Positions 24,901 through 33,634 of a DNA stretch of 51,343 nt are shown here, one piece after another. Location of the stretch: positions 1 to 51,343 of the forward strand of contig CAZEVY010000026.1 in NCBI GenBank assembly GCA_964515555.1, in the 5' to 3' direction. The notes beneath the pieces are model-generated. The model saw only the letters and a program-made list of their open reading frames with translations, did not search any database and was not told where the DNA came from. Origin of the DNA: CAZEVY01 sp964515555 (GTDB lineage: Bacteria > Acidobacteriota > Terriglobia > Bryobacterales > Bryobacteraceae). Position numbers and translations under genes: made by a program. Positions within the stretch are counted from its first letter, which is position 1, and each line of letters opens with the position of its first letter.

Positions 24901-24998
24901 GTGGTGGTGAAGCGACGCGCGAGATCGGTCTGCGCGGCGGCGGGCAACACAGCGACAAATACCAAGGCGAGCCGGGGTGACATGTCAGTCCTGAACAT
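21948..24998 (-). CDS. DUF1592/DUF1588/DUF1585 c-type-cytochrome-like exported protein
   Basis: About 1016 residues. After a signal peptide (cleavage near AAAQ, residue 23) comes a haem-binding CISCH at 42-46, a DUF1587 block (RRLSNSEYNYTIRDLTGVD), then DUF1595/DUF1592 (YFLWSSMPDE), DUF1588 with a second haem motif CASCHARFD, and a C-terminal DUF1585 (ALGRSLILSDEPAID). This is the planctomycete/acidobacterial 'PSD1-like' architecture, with two covalent haems predicted. The start could be at 24998 or five codons later (MSPRLALV). It overlaps the following DUF1552 gene. A periplasmic redox enzyme acting on complex organic matter is the usual guess; function unproven. Confidence 0.92.
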   Translation of the reverse strand: MFRTDMSPRLALVFVAVLPAAAQTDLARRFTTTVRPFVDAYCISCHSGEKPMAQFDLRKYPDLAAVVADYPHWALVLEKLTSKQMPPSPMKQPAAAERQQVIDWITAVRRQEALRNAGDPGLVLARRLSNSEYNYTIRDLTGVDLRPTREFPVDPANPSGFDNSGESLSMSPSLMNKYLQAAREVANHLVLKPSGIAFAPHPMLVETDRDKYCVNQIIDFYKNQNTDYADYFQAAWRYKHRIALGTPRATLAGVAAAARVSPKYLATIWRTLEESPGEAGPIARLQAMWRELPAPKGAQSSIARDGAVRMRDFVVALRKKIEPRVTPIPSSGRGVGGNGQPFLMWRNKQYAANRMTYDRGALQVEGEWNPPAAPTPKIRPPADEFNEEDAPRAVDRTLGHDPDLRVPAGQRAVYEAAFARFAAVFPDAFYIPERGRYFPDNTRDKGRHLSAGFHNLMGYFRDDRPLYELILDEKQRKELDGLWRELDFIASATHRTYTQFYLYESGEARTPGADGAPASAGEPAPEEARAITSEPRVRRVEDNYLKRARDARNDLAAKAVQEHFAEVNAAMRWVEKARLEAEPIHLGELRKFAARAWRRPLTQAETADLAAYYRKLRESDGLTHDDAMRDSIVAVLMSPDFCYRIDLVGATPSPATIVAVAASRRVPLSGYAIASRLSYFLWSSMPDERLLARAAAGALRNPATVAVEARRMLKDDRARGLAVEFGGAWLDFRRFEEHNAVDRERFASFTTDLRQAMFEEPVRFIEDAIRNNRSILDSLHGTHTFVNAVLAKHYGMPPVDGWTRVDDARPFGRGGLLPMAAFLTKNAPGLRTSPVKRGYWVVRRVLGETIPPPPAMVPELPRDEARIELPLRELLVRHREDPSCASCHARFDSLGLALEGYGPVGERRTHDLAGRPVDARAAFPGGVEGDGLDGLRAYIRAHRQNDFAGNLARKLMAYALGRSLILSDEPAIDAMRAKLAANGYRFNTLIESIVTSPQFLTKRGPDPGAQNANKAD

Positions 24999-25040
24999 GA
25001 TAACCGGGGCGCAACGGCAGTTGCAAGATGGGCAACGGAA

Positions 25041-26162
25041 TCAGAGGGGCGGGAGGAAGCGGATGCACGCCGGCGAGGGAACCTCGGCGAAGATTCCCGA
25101 GGGTTTCAGACGCCCGTTGCCGGTGTCGATCCTCGAGGCGAGCACTTTGTCCGATTCGGAGTTCGAGATCGCCAGGTGCTTTCCAGCCGGCTCGATGCCG
25201 AAGTGACGCGGCGTGGGCGCGCCGGTCCCTTGCTCCTCCACCCAGCCGAGCGTGCCGTCGGCGTCGATTGTGTAAAGCGCCAGGCTGTTGTGTCCGCGAT
25301 TCGACGCGAAGAGGTATTTCCCGGACGGATGCATACCGAGTTCGGCCGTGGTGTTCTCACCTTCCCAGTATCCCGGCAGTGTGGAGATGGTCTGCGTTTC
25401 CTTGAGACGGCCCGCCGCCGCGTCGTAGGCGAACGCCGTGACGGTCGACGTCTTCTCGTTGAGGACGTACGCGAAGCGCGCGTCCGGACGAAACGCGATG
25501 TCGCGCGGGCGCGACCCGGCGGATAGCGCGGCGGATTCCGCCGGCGCGAGCTTACCGCCATCGAAGCGAAAAGCGAGCACTTTGTCGGCGGCGCGGTCGC
25601 AGACGAAGACGAATCTGCCGGCCGGGTCGAAGGCGGAGCAGGCTGGGTCGCCGACCGCGACGGTAGCGGACGCCTCGCCGAGTTTCCCGTCTTCGCCGAC
25701 CGGCAGCACACTTACGCCGCCTCCAGCGCAATGCGCGACGAGCACGTGCCGCGCGTCGGGTGCGAGCATCAGGTAGCACGGCATGCGGCCCTTCGACGAC
25801 TGCCGGTTGATCAGCGCAAGATGTCCGGTCGCCGGGTCCACCGCATAGGCGCTCACAGTGCCCGGCTCGACTTCGTTGACCGTGAAGAGCAGCCGGCGCC
25901 TCGTGTCGAGGGCGAAAGAGGTCGGGTTATCGGTTGCGGCGGCGAGTCCGAGCGGCACGAGGGTGACGTTCTGAAACACCTCGCTGCCTGCCGATTGGAG
26001 CCGGAAGACATAGATGCCCTTGGCAGCGCCTCCCGTGCGCGTGCCGATGTAAACCAGCGTCGCGCCGGCCAGGGACGCGGCGCGAGGTGGGGAGGATTGG
26101 GCGAAGCAAGCCGGCACGAGAACAGCCGCAGCGGCGACCTGGATCAGTGACATGTCAGGCAC
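25041..26162 (-). CDS. Exported lactonase-like beta-propeller
   Basis: A 373-residue protein with a signal peptide (to about residue 21, CFAQ) and seven-bladed propeller repeats of the 6-phosphogluconolactonase (Pgl/YkgB, Lactonase PF10282) type: FALDTRRRLLFTVNEVEP, DPAGRFVFVCDRAADKVLAF, HPSGKYLFASNRGHNSLALY and EPAGKHLAISNSESDKV. Because it is exported it is unlikely to be the cytoplasmic sugar-phosphate lactonase; a periplasmic lactone hydrolase or binding protein is more plausible. It stands between the two DUF1592-DUF1552 pairs on the minus strand. The start may be the ATG four codons in. Confidence 0.88.
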   Translation of the reverse strand: MPDMSLIQVAAAAVLVPACFAQSSPPRAASLAGATLVYIGTRTGGAAKGIYVFRLQSAGSEVFQNVTLVPLGLAAATDNPTSFALDTRRRLLFTVNEVEPGTVSAYAVDPATGHLALINRQSSKGRMPCYLMLAPDARHVLVAHCAGGGVSVLPVGEDGKLGEASATVAVGDPACSAFDPAGRFVFVCDRAADKVLAFRFDGGKLAPAESAALSAGSRPRDIAFRPDARFAYVLNEKTSTVTAFAYDAAAGRLKETQTISTLPGYWEGENTTAELGMHPSGKYLFASNRGHNSLALYTIDADGTLGWVEEQGTGAPTPRHFGIEPAGKHLAISNSESDKVLASRIDTGNGRLKPSGIFAEVPSPACIRFLPPL

Positions 26163-26233
26163 CAGATTATCGTGGGGACGCCTTGGGCTGCAAGAACATG
26201 TAACTTGTGCAGTAGAATAGTCGCAATACCAAC

Positions 26234-29200
26234 ATGATCCGATTCTGGTGCGCCGCGCTCGCCGCCGGAGTAGCGCTCGCCGCGCCCGTCCCGCAGGCGG
26301 GCCCGGCCACGACCTTCAAGCAGTACTGTTACGCCTGCCACGGCAAGACCGCGCAACCGATGGGCGGCGTGAGCGTCGAGAAGCTGTCGGCGGAGAACTC
26401 GATCGGCGAGAACTTCCAGCACTGGCAGCGAATCGCGACGGCGCTCGAAAAGAACCAGATGCCGCCCAAAGGGCTGCCGCAGCCGAGCGACGCCCAGCGG
26501 CGTCAGGCGGTCGACTGGATTCGCACGGAGCTCGCTACCTACATTAAGAAGCACGACGGAGACCCCGGGCGCGTCACCGTCCGGCGCCTCACCAGCGGCG
26601 AGTACACCTACTCGATCCGCGATCTCACGGGACTCGAATTGAACCTCGAACGCGAACTGGTGGCCGACGAGGCGGGAGGCGAGGGCTTCACCAACTTCGG
26701 CGACGTGCAGTTCATTCAGGACGCGGGCCTGGAACGGTACCTCGAAGTCGCCAAGCGGGTCGCCGACCATGCCGTGATCGGGGCGGGACCGCTGGAGTTC
26801 TTCATCGACCCGGGCAAGAGCGGACTCGAACTGTCGGCGCTGGCGCGCATCACCGAGATCTACAGGACCTACGGATTCCGCACCGTGTCGGGCGAGGGCG
26901 GCCGTCCTTTCGGACTCGAAAAATACGGCAAAGTGTTCTACGCCGCGTGGCGATACCGGCATCGCGCCGCGCTCGGCGAGGCGACCGTTACACTCGACGC
27001 GCTGGCGGCGCGCGAGGGGATCACCGGACGCTTCGCACGTCACATCTGGACGGTGCTGAATCGCCCGACGATCGGGTATCCGATCTCCGAGATCGCGGCG
27101 CGATGGCGCAAGCTCCCGGCGCCGGGGGCGGACGCGAAGGCGACGGAATCGGCCGTGCGCGCCGGGTGCGAGGATATCCAGAAGTTCACCGCGACCTGGC
27201 CGACGTGGCTGTTCGCGCGCGGCGACCTGGCGGCGGGGGGCGCTGGAGACGAGAGTCCCCTGGTGTTCAGCGACGAGACCCTCAAGGCCACGCCGTCGAA
27301 CCGGTTCAACTATCCGCTGGGCGGACGCGGATTCCGCCGCGGCCCGGCGCCGACGGGTCCGCCGAAGGTGTTCATCAGCGTGACGCCAGTGAACCCCAAC
27401 GTGAAGCCGCTCGTTGTGTGGCGCAACCCGATGATCGTCACCGGAGGATTTCGCGGTCGCGGCGGCGCGGACGCGGCAGCCGGCATCCCCAAGGGCGGCG
27501 CGCCGGCGGGTCCGCAGGTGCGGAAGCCGCTGCGCGAGATGCTGTCGCCGGAGACGGTCGAGCGCCTCGGATTCGGGCGCGGCGCGGCGGGAGTCGAGAT
27601 CGGCCCCGACGATTTCATCACCGAAGGCCCGGTGCTGTTCGAGGTCAACGCGCCGCAGGGCGGCGCGGGTCTCGCGATGCAGGTCAACGCCGAGATCGCC
27701 GGCGACCGCAACCAGGTGGTGCGCATCACCATCTCCGATCGCGAGGACGGCGGCGCGCTCCGCGGGAATCCTGCTCGGGCGTTGCTCGGCGATCCCGCCA
27801 GCGCCGGCTATCGCGAGTTCAAGCGCGGCGTGATGGAACTGGCCGACCTGATGCCGCCCAACTCTCACGGCGAGCCCAATCCGGCCGACAAGGACCCGGT
27901 CCCGGAGCCGTTCGACAACACCTACAACACGCCCGAGCACGATGCATTCGTCCTGAAGGTGAAGTATCAGCGCAACGACAAGTTTCTGATCGACTACGGT
28001 CTCGATGAGGCCATGCGCACGCGCCTTCAGAACGCCTGGAGCGACCTGTTCGCGTCCTTCGAGTATTTCGACGCCTACCTCGGCATGCTCGCCGACCATT
28101 ACAAGTACGACCTCAAAGGAAAAGGGATCGCCGCCATGGACGCGGCCCGCCTCGCCACGCTGCCGGAGGCCATGCGCAAGTACGTCGCGCCGCTGCGCGC
28201 CGAGTGGGAAGCGGTACAGAAGTCGCAGGCCGCCGGGCAGGCGCGCCACATCGACGATGTCTTGAAGTTCGCCAGCCGCGCCTGGCGGCGTCCCCTGACG
28301 CTGCCGGAACAAGAAAGCCTGCGCGCGTTTTATCGCAAACTGCGCGCGGCGGACCAGGATCACGCCAAGGCGATTCGCGCGACCGTCGCGCGCGTGCTGG
28401 TGTCGCCGGCGTTCCTATATCGGCTGGAGCACGCGCCTCAGGCGGTGGCCTCGGCGTCGGCGCTCTCGGGCTGGGAGGTCGCGAGCCGGCTGAGCTACTT
28501 CCTGTGGTCGTCGATTCCCGACGACGAGCTGCGGCGCGCGGCGTCGGCGGGCGAGCTGGCGACCCCGGCGGGTATTCGCAGGCAGGTGAAGCGCATGGTC
28601 GCCGACCCCAAGGCGCGGCGCATCGCGACCGAGTTCTTCGGCCAGTGGCTCGGCTTCTACCGGTTCGACGAGTTCCGCGGCGTCGACACGGGGCGGTTCC
28701 CCGAGTTCACGGACGAAGTCAAGTCGGCGATGTACAACGAGGCGGTCTCGTTTTTCGAGCACGTGGTCCGCAAGGATCGCCCGCTCCGTGAAATCCTGCA
28801 CGCCGACTACACGTTTCTGAACAAGGCGCTGGCGAAGCATTACGGAGTCAACGAGGTCGCCTCCGACGAGATGACGATAGTCGGGGGCGCGGCCGCCATG
28901 CAGCGCGGCGGACTGCTGCGCCTCGGCGCTGTGCTGACGGCGACGTCGGCGCCGCTGCGGACCAGTCCCGTGAAGCGCGGCGACTGGGTGCTGCGCCGCG
29001 TGCTGGGGACCCCGGTCCCGCCGCCGCCGGCCGATGCCGGGTCGATTCCCGCCGACGAGAAAATGTTCGGCGGCCTTTCGCTGCGCGAGAAACTGGAAGC
29101 GCACAAGCGCAACCCGACCTGCGCGGGCTGCCACACGCGCATCGACCCGCTGGGATTTCCGCTGGAGAAATACGACGCCGTCGGACGCTGGCGCGAGAAG

Positions 29201-29551
29201 TACCCGGACGGCAAGCCGGTCGACGACGCCGCGGCGCTGGCGGACAAGACGGAGATCGCCGGTGTCGGCGGGCTGCTCGGGTACTTGTCGGCGCACCAGG
29301 AGCAGGTGACGCGGACCATGGCGCAAAAGCTGGTCGGTTATGCACTCGGCCGCACGATGCTGGCGTCGGACCAGCCGCTGATCGAGCGCATGGCGGCGAA
29401 GTCGACGTTTGCGGAACTGGCGGCGGAGGTCGCCTCAAGCCGGCAGTTCCGGTATCGGCGCGGCGAGGAATCGCCAGCGACACGCCAGACGCCGGTGGCG
29501 CCCGCGCGGCAGGCGCGAGTTTCTGCGCCATGGGGAGGGACAGGAGAATGA
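26234..29551 (+). CDS. DUF1592/DUF1588/DUF1585 c-type-cytochrome-like exported protein
   Basis: About 1105 residues, same architecture as the gene at 21948: signal peptide, haem motif CYACH at 32-36, DUF1587 block (RRLTSGEYTYSIRDLTGLE), DUF1595/1592 (YFLWSSIPDDE), DUF1588 with second haem motif CAGCHTRID, and DUF1585 near the C-terminus (ALGRTMLASDQPLIE). It has an insert of roughly 90 residues around 360-460, rich in Gly/Arg/Pro, and a C-terminal Ala/Pro/Arg tail not seen in the other copy. It overlaps the DUF1552 gene that follows (ATGA). The divergence between the two copies shows an old duplication or separate acquisition. Confidence 0.92.
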   Translation: MIRFWCAALAAGVALAAPVPQAGPATTFKQYCYACHGKTAQPMGGVSVEKLSAENSIGENFQHWQRIATALEKNQMPPKGLPQPSDAQRRQAVDWIRTELATYIKKHDGDPGRVTVRRLTSGEYTYSIRDLTGLELNLERELVADEAGGEGFTNFGDVQFIQDAGLERYLEVAKRVADHAVIGAGPLEFFIDPGKSGLELSALARITEIYRTYGFRTVSGEGGRPFGLEKYGKVFYAAWRYRHRAALGEATVTLDALAAREGITGRFARHIWTVLNRPTIGYPISEIAARWRKLPAPGADAKATESAVRAGCEDIQKFTATWPTWLFARGDLAAGGAGDESPLVFSDETLKATPSNRFNYPLGGRGFRRGPAPTGPPKVFISVTPVNPNVKPLVVWRNPMIVTGGFRGRGGADAAAGIPKGGAPAGPQVRKPLREMLSPETVERLGFGRGAAGVEIGPDDFITEGPVLFEVNAPQGGAGLAMQVNAEIAGDRNQVVRITISDREDGGALRGNPARALLGDPASAGYREFKRGVMELADLMPPNSHGEPNPADKDPVPEPFDNTYNTPEHDAFVLKVKYQRNDKFLIDYGLDEAMRTRLQNAWSDLFASFEYFDAYLGMLADHYKYDLKGKGIAAMDAARLATLPEAMRKYVAPLRAEWEAVQKSQAAGQARHIDDVLKFASRAWRRPLTLPEQESLRAFYRKLRAADQDHAKAIRATVARVLVSPAFLYRLEHAPQAVASASALSGWEVASRLSYFLWSSIPDDELRRAASAGELATPAGIRRQVKRMVADPKARRIATEFFGQWLGFYRFDEFRGVDTGRFPEFTDEVKSAMYNEAVSFFEHVVRKDRPLREILHADYTFLNKALAKHYGVNEVASDEMTIVGGAAAMQRGGLLRLGAVLTATSAPLRTSPVKRGDWVLRRVLGTPVPPPPADAGSIPADEKMFGGLSLREKLEAHKRNPTCAGCHTRIDPLGFPLEKYDAVGRWREKYPDGKPVDDAAALADKTEIAGVGGLLGYLSAHQEQVTRTMAQKLVGYALGRTMLASDQPLIERMAAKSTFAELAAEVASSRQFRYRRGEESPATRQTPVAPARQARVSAPWGGTGE

Positions 29552-30867
29552 TGAAGCCTCCGATCGAAGGCGGCACATCGAGACGGTATTTCTTGCGGGG
29601 CGCGGGCGTGGCGCTGGCGCTACCGTGGATGGAGTCGCTGCGCGCCGCGGCGAAGCCTCCGCTGCGCTTCGCGGTGGTCTACTTCTCGAACGGCGTCGAG
29701 CCCATCCACTGGTGGGCGAAGGGCGCGGGCAAGGACATGGAGATCGGCCCAGCGCTGGAACCGATGCGTCCGTTCCGCGAGGACATTCTATTCCTGCGCG
29801 GTCTCTACAATCACAAGGCGTTCGTCTCCACCAGCCCGCACCTGGGCCGCATGAACATGCTCTCGGGCGAGACCGTCAGCCTCGATCCGAACGTGATCCG
29901 TGTGGGCACGTCGATGGACCAGGTGCTGGCACAGCGCATCGGCCATCACACGGCGGTACCGAGCCTGGTCCTCGGCGTCGAGCCGAACGAACTGCGCCTG
30001 GAAGACGGCCTCTCGATGATCTACGGGTCGGCGATCTCCTGGGCGACGCCCACCAAGCCGGCGACCAAGGAGATTTACCCGGCGCGCGCGTTCGACCGGC
30101 TGGTCGGCGACGGCACCGGAAGGCGCCTGGACCGCAGCATTCTCGACGCCGTGCTCGGCGAGGCGCGCGCGCTTCAGCCGAAGGTGAACTCGGGCGACCG
30201 GCGCAAGCTCGGCGAGTATCTGGAGTCGATCCGGGACATCGAGAAGCGCATCGAACACGCCGCGCGCGAGGAGCGGCTGGAGGGCTGGCGGCCGTCGTTG
30301 AAGGAGCCCAACCTCGAACGTCCCAAGGAGGACCTCCCGCAGAACGTCCCCGAGCACATGAAGCTGATGCTCGACCTCATCGTGCTGGCGTTCCAGATGG
30401 ACAAGACGCGCATCGCCACGCTGATGCTCAACAACGATCTCTCGCAGATGAACTTCAAGTTCCTCGAAGGCGTTCGCGGGGCGCTGCATCTCGACTTGAC
30501 GCATAACGGCAGGGCGCCCGCGGCCGAAGCCATGTACCTCAAGACGAATCAGTTCCATATCCAGCAATTCGCCTATCTCATCGATCGCTTTAAGAAGATC
30601 GACGACGGCGGTCAGTCGCTGTTCGACAGCTCGCTGCTGCTCGGATGCTCGAACCTGTTCGACGGCGACGCGCACAGCGCCGAGCAGATGCCCATGATCC
30701 TGGCCGGCGGCGGCAACGGGACTTTGAAGACCGGCCGCGTGCTCGACTACTTCGAGCGCGGCAACGACAATCGGCGCGCGTGCAGCCTGTGGCTTTCGCT
30801 GATGGACCGCATGGGTGTGCAACTGGATCGTTTCGGCGACGCCGATCAGCGGCTGGCGGATCTGTAA
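29548..30867 (+). CDS. DUF1552 family Tat-exported protein
   Basis: A 439-residue DUF1552 protein with twin-arginine signal TSRRYFLRGAGVALALPWMES. Blocks shared with the copy at 20636 include a 'YFSNG..P.HWWAKGAGK' region, GTSMDQVLAQR, and SLWLSLMDRMGV near the C-terminus. The ATG at 29548 overlaps the stop of the DUF1592 gene and is preceded by GGGAGGG at 8 nt; the next codon is also ATG. It is the partner of the cytochrome-like protein upstream and is likely exported folded. Confidence 0.92.
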   Translation: MMKPPIEGGTSRRYFLRGAGVALALPWMESLRAAAKPPLRFAVVYFSNGVEPIHWWAKGAGKDMEIGPALEPMRPFREDILFLRGLYNHKAFVSTSPHLGRMNMLSGETVSLDPNVIRVGTSMDQVLAQRIGHHTAVPSLVLGVEPNELRLEDGLSMIYGSAISWATPTKPATKEIYPARAFDRLVGDGTGRRLDRSILDAVLGEARALQPKVNSGDRRKLGEYLESIRDIEKRIEHAAREERLEGWRPSLKEPNLERPKEDLPQNVPEHMKLMLDLIVLAFQMDKTRIATLMLNNDLSQMNFKFLEGVRGALHLDLTHNGRAPAAEAMYLKTNQFHIQQFAYLIDRFKKIDDGGQSLFDSSLLLGCSNLFDGDAHSAEQMPMILAGGGNGTLKTGRVLDYFERGNDNRRACSLWLSLMDRMGVQLDRFGDADQRLADL

Positions 30868-30908
30868 GCGGCGTTCGGGCGAAGTCTCAAACGCGGCCTC
30901 GTTGGCGT

Positions 30909-30938
30909 TTGACACCAGCCCCCGGCGTTCGATAACCT
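30909..30938 (+). promoter_or_regulatory. Promoter and structured leader of rplM-rpsI
   Basis: A perfect -35 TTGACA (30909-30914) is followed 18 bp later by TAACCT (30933-30938), a moderate -10. The leader from about 30945 to 31066 has two small perfect hairpins, GCAGG-tgtg-CCTGC (30961-30974) and GGTAG-9nt-CTACC (30999-31017), which could be a binding site for L13 or S9 feedback; that role is inference. Confidence 0.55.
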
Positions 30939-31066
30939 GATTACTGCGTAAGCCTCCGGGGCAGGTGTGCCTGCGGGTCCGCCGCCGGTCCTATGCAAGG
31001 TAGTGTACGGCGCTACCGGTCCGGGACCAGGCAATTTCAAATTTGTGGGGTTAAACCGGCATCGTT

Positions 31067-31495
31067 ATGAGTACGCCGATTCCATCGGGTAAGAATCCCA
31101 GCCGGAGCTGGTTCGTCATCGACGCCGAGGGCGCGGTCCTCGGGCGGCTGGCCAGCCGCGCCGCCATGGTGCTGATGGGCAAACACAAGCCGGCCTATAC
31201 GCCGTTCCTGGACACCGGCGACCACGTCGTGGTGGTGAACGCCGACAAGGTCCGGCTCACCGGCAACAAGGAGAATGCCAAGCTCTATCGGCGTCACTCG
31301 GGTTATCCGGGCGGGCTCACCGAAGTGCAGGCCAGGAAGCTGCGCGCCACCCGGCCGATCCGGATGATCGAGCTGGCCGTGCAGGGGATGCTGCCGAAAT
31401 CGAAGCTCGGCAAGCAGATGTACCGGAAGCTCAACGTCTATGCCGGCGACAAGCATCCGCATCAGGCGCAGAAACCCGTCGCCATGACGGTGTAG
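31067..31495 (+). CDS. rplM: 50S ribosomal protein L13
   Basis: A 142-residue L13, full length. Signature regions are WFVIDAEGAVLGRLAS, a central GDHVVVVNADKVRLTGNK and the C-terminal VQGMLPKSKLGKQMYRKL followed by KLNVYAGDKHPH. L13 is an early-assembling protein of the large subunit bound to 23S rRNA. It is followed by rpsI 16 nt later, the near-universal bacterial arrangement, and preceded by a promoter with a ~120-nt leader. Confidence 0.98.
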   Translation: MSTPIPSGKNPSRSWFVIDAEGAVLGRLASRAAMVLMGKHKPAYTPFLDTGDHVVVVNADKVRLTGNKENAKLYRRHSGYPGGLTEVQARKLRATRPIRMIELAVQGMLPKSKLGKQMYRKLNVYAGDKHPHQAQKPVAMTV

Positions 31496-31511
31496 GAGAG
31501 GATCAATCGAA

Positions 31512-31910
31512 GTGCCAACTGGTTTCGTGCAGCATCTGGGCACCGGCCGCCGCAAGCGCGCCGTCGCCCGGGTTTTCCTGCGCCCCGGACGGGGCGAGAT
31601 CACCGTCAACGGGCGATCACTTGACGCTTATTTCCCGAACGAGACGGCGCGGGCGACGGTTCGCCAGCCGCTGCTCGCCACTGAGACGGCCGACAAGTTC
31701 GACGTGATGGTTAATACCGAGGGCGGCGGCATCACCGGACAGGCGGGGGCGGCGCGGCTGGGTATCGCGCGCGCGCTGTGCGATTTCAACGCCGAACTGC
31801 GCGCACGGCTGAAGCAGGCCGGCTTCCTCACGCGCGATCCCCGCGAGCACGAGCGCAAGAAGTACGGTCAGAAGGGCGCTCGCCGCCGCTTCCAGTTCTC
31901 CAAGCGGTAA
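31512..31910 (+). CDS. rpsI: 30S ribosomal protein S9
   Basis: A 132-residue S9. The GTG start is 16 nt after rplM, with GGAGAGGA upstream. Family features are GTGRRKRAVARVFLRPG near the N-terminus, GGGITGQAGAARLGIARAL in the middle and the basic C-terminal tail KKYGQKGARRRFQFSKR, which ends in the conserved Lys-Arg that reaches the P-site tRNA. Confidence 0.98.
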   Translation: MPTGFVQHLGTGRRKRAVARVFLRPGRGEITVNGRSLDAYFPNETARATVRQPLLATETADKFDVMVNTEGGGITGQAGAARLGIARALCDFNAELRARLKQAGFLTRDPREHERKKYGQKGARRRFQFSKR

Positions 31911-32014
31911 TGACAGCCGCTTCGTTTTGGCCGGCGGGCAAATCCCGTTTGGACGCCCGTCCGGCTCGCTCCTGGCGCCGATACCGGCAGTCCGGCAATC
32001 TCCAAGGAGGTTAA

Positions 32015-32923
32015 TTGCCTTCCATTTCCATGAAAGAATTGCTCGAAGCGGGCGTTCACTTCGGGCACCAGACCAAGCGCTGGAATCCGAAGATGAAAGA
32101 GTACATCTTCGGCGAACGCAACGGCATCTACATCATCGACCTGCAAAAGACCCTCAAGCTGTTCAAGGAGGCCATGCGCTTCGTCGGCGATATGGCGTCG
32201 CAGGGCAAGACCATCCTGTTCGTCGGCACCAAGCGCCAGGCGCAGGACGCGGTGGCCGAAGAGGCCGGGCGCTGCGGCATGTTCTACGTGAATCAGCGCT
32301 GGCTCGGCGGATTGCTCACGAATTTCTCCACCGTCCAAAAGTCCATCAAGCGGCTCAAGGATCTCGACGTGATGGCCAACGAGACCGGCTGGGAGGGACG
32401 CGCCAAGAAAGAGGTCGGACGTCTGGAGCGCGAGCGCAAGCACCTCCAGCAAAACCTGGCCGGAATTCGCGACATGGCGCGGCTGCCCGACGTGGTCTTC
32501 GTAATCGACTCCAGCAAGGAGGACATCGCCGTCAAGGAGGCACGCAAGCTGTGCATCCCGGTGGTGGCCGTGGTCGACACCAACTGCGATCCCAACCTGG
32601 TCGACTACGTGATCCCCGGCAACGACGACGCCCTGCGCGCCATTCGCCTCTTCACGAATAAAATCTCCGAGGCGGTGGTGGAAGGCAAGGCGCTCGCCAC
32701 CGAGCAGGAGTTCACCGGCGACCGCGCCGCGCCCACCGAGGAAACGCCCGTCGAGGAGTCCTCGTTGGTCGACGCCAGCCAGTACTACGATCCGCAGTAC
32801 GCCGAGCAGCTCATGTCGGAGAGCCTGCTGCGCGAAGAGGATCTGCCGTCGGTCTCGCTGCCGCGCAAGTCGCCGGCCGCGGAAACCGGCGAGCCGCCCG
32901 CTGCGGGACAGGCGGAGAGCTAA
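32015..32923 (+). CDS. rpsB: 30S ribosomal protein S2
   Basis: A 302-residue S2. The TTG start was chosen because AAGGAGG lies 4 nt upstream and the family N-terminus (ISMKELLEAGVHFGHQTKRWNPKM) begins right after it. Core motifs are IYIIDLQKT, NQRWLGGLLTNF and PVVAVVDTNCDPN. The core ends near residue 230; the remaining ~70 residues are an acidic Glu/Pro/Ser-rich tail longer than in E. coli S2 (241 residues). It is the first gene of the rpsB-tsf-pyrH-frr cluster. Confidence 0.97.
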   Translation: MPSISMKELLEAGVHFGHQTKRWNPKMKEYIFGERNGIYIIDLQKTLKLFKEAMRFVGDMASQGKTILFVGTKRQAQDAVAEEAGRCGMFYVNQRWLGGLLTNFSTVQKSIKRLKDLDVMANETGWEGRAKKEVGRLERERKHLQQNLAGIRDMARLPDVVFVIDSSKEDIAVKEARKLCIPVVAVVDTNCDPNLVDYVIPGNDDALRAIRLFTNKISEAVVEGKALATEQEFTGDRAAPTEETPVEESSLVDASQYYDPQYAEQLMSESLLREEDLPSVSLPRKSPAAETGEPPAAGQAES

Positions 32924-32991
32924 CCGCGGCGGCCGGGCGGCATCGGCCCGGCCCGCGCGGGCCGGCCACATCACGATGAATGGGGACAACC

Positions 32992-33618
32992 ATGGCGGAA
33001 ATCACCGCACAACTCGTTAAACAGCTCCGCGACCGCACCGGCGCCGGCATGATGGAGTGCCGGAACGCGCTGGTGGAGGCCGGCGGCGACCTGGACGCCG
33101 CGGAAGTGGTGCTCCGCAAGCGCGGCATCGCCGCCGCCTCGAAGAAGGCCGGCCGCTCGACGCGCCAGGGCGTCATCGGCGCCTACGTTCACCCCGGCTC
33201 GCAGCTCGGCGTGCTGGTGGAGGTCAACTGCGAGTCCGACTTCGTGGCCCGCACACAGGAGTTCCTCGACCTGGTGCACGACATCGCCATGCAGGTGGCC
33301 GCCGCCGATCCGCGCTGGATTCGCCGCGAGGACGTGCCCGCCGCCGTCGTCGAAAAGGAAAAGGAGATCGCCCGCGACAGGGCCCGCAACGAAGGCAAGA
33401 AGGAGAACGTGCTCGACCGCATCGTCGAGGGCCGCGTCGAGAAGTTCTACGAGGAGGTCTGCCTGATCGAGCAGCCGTTCATCAAGGAGAACTCCATCAG
33501 CATCGACAACCTGATCAAGACCAAGATCGCCAAGTTCGGCGAGAACATCGCGGTCTCGCGCTTCGTGCGCTACAAGGTCGGCGACGCGCTCCCGGGCGCC
33601 GAAGCCACGCCCGCCTGA
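32992..33618 (+). CDS. tsf: Translation elongation factor Ts
   Basis: A 208-residue EF-Ts, the nucleotide exchange factor of EF-Tu. The N-terminal UBA-like domain reads VKQLRDRTGAGMMECRNAL, then the core signature VEVNCESDFVARTQEF. It is the short form without the second half-repeat found in E. coli (283 residues). Start at 32992 (GGGGAC upstream); an in-frame ATG four codons earlier is less likely. A very GC-rich inverted repeat region (32930-32965) separates it from rpsB. Confidence 0.97.
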   Translation: MAEITAQLVKQLRDRTGAGMMECRNALVEAGGDLDAAEVVLRKRGIAAASKKAGRSTRQGVIGAYVHPGSQLGVLVEVNCESDFVARTQEFLDLVHDIAMQVAAADPRWIRREDVPAAVVEKEKEIARDRARNEGKKENVLDRIVEGRVEKFYEEVCLIEQPFIKENSISIDNLIKTKIAKFGENIAVSRFVRYKVGDALPGAEATPA

Positions 33619-33634
33619 TCGCCGGCGCGACGAC

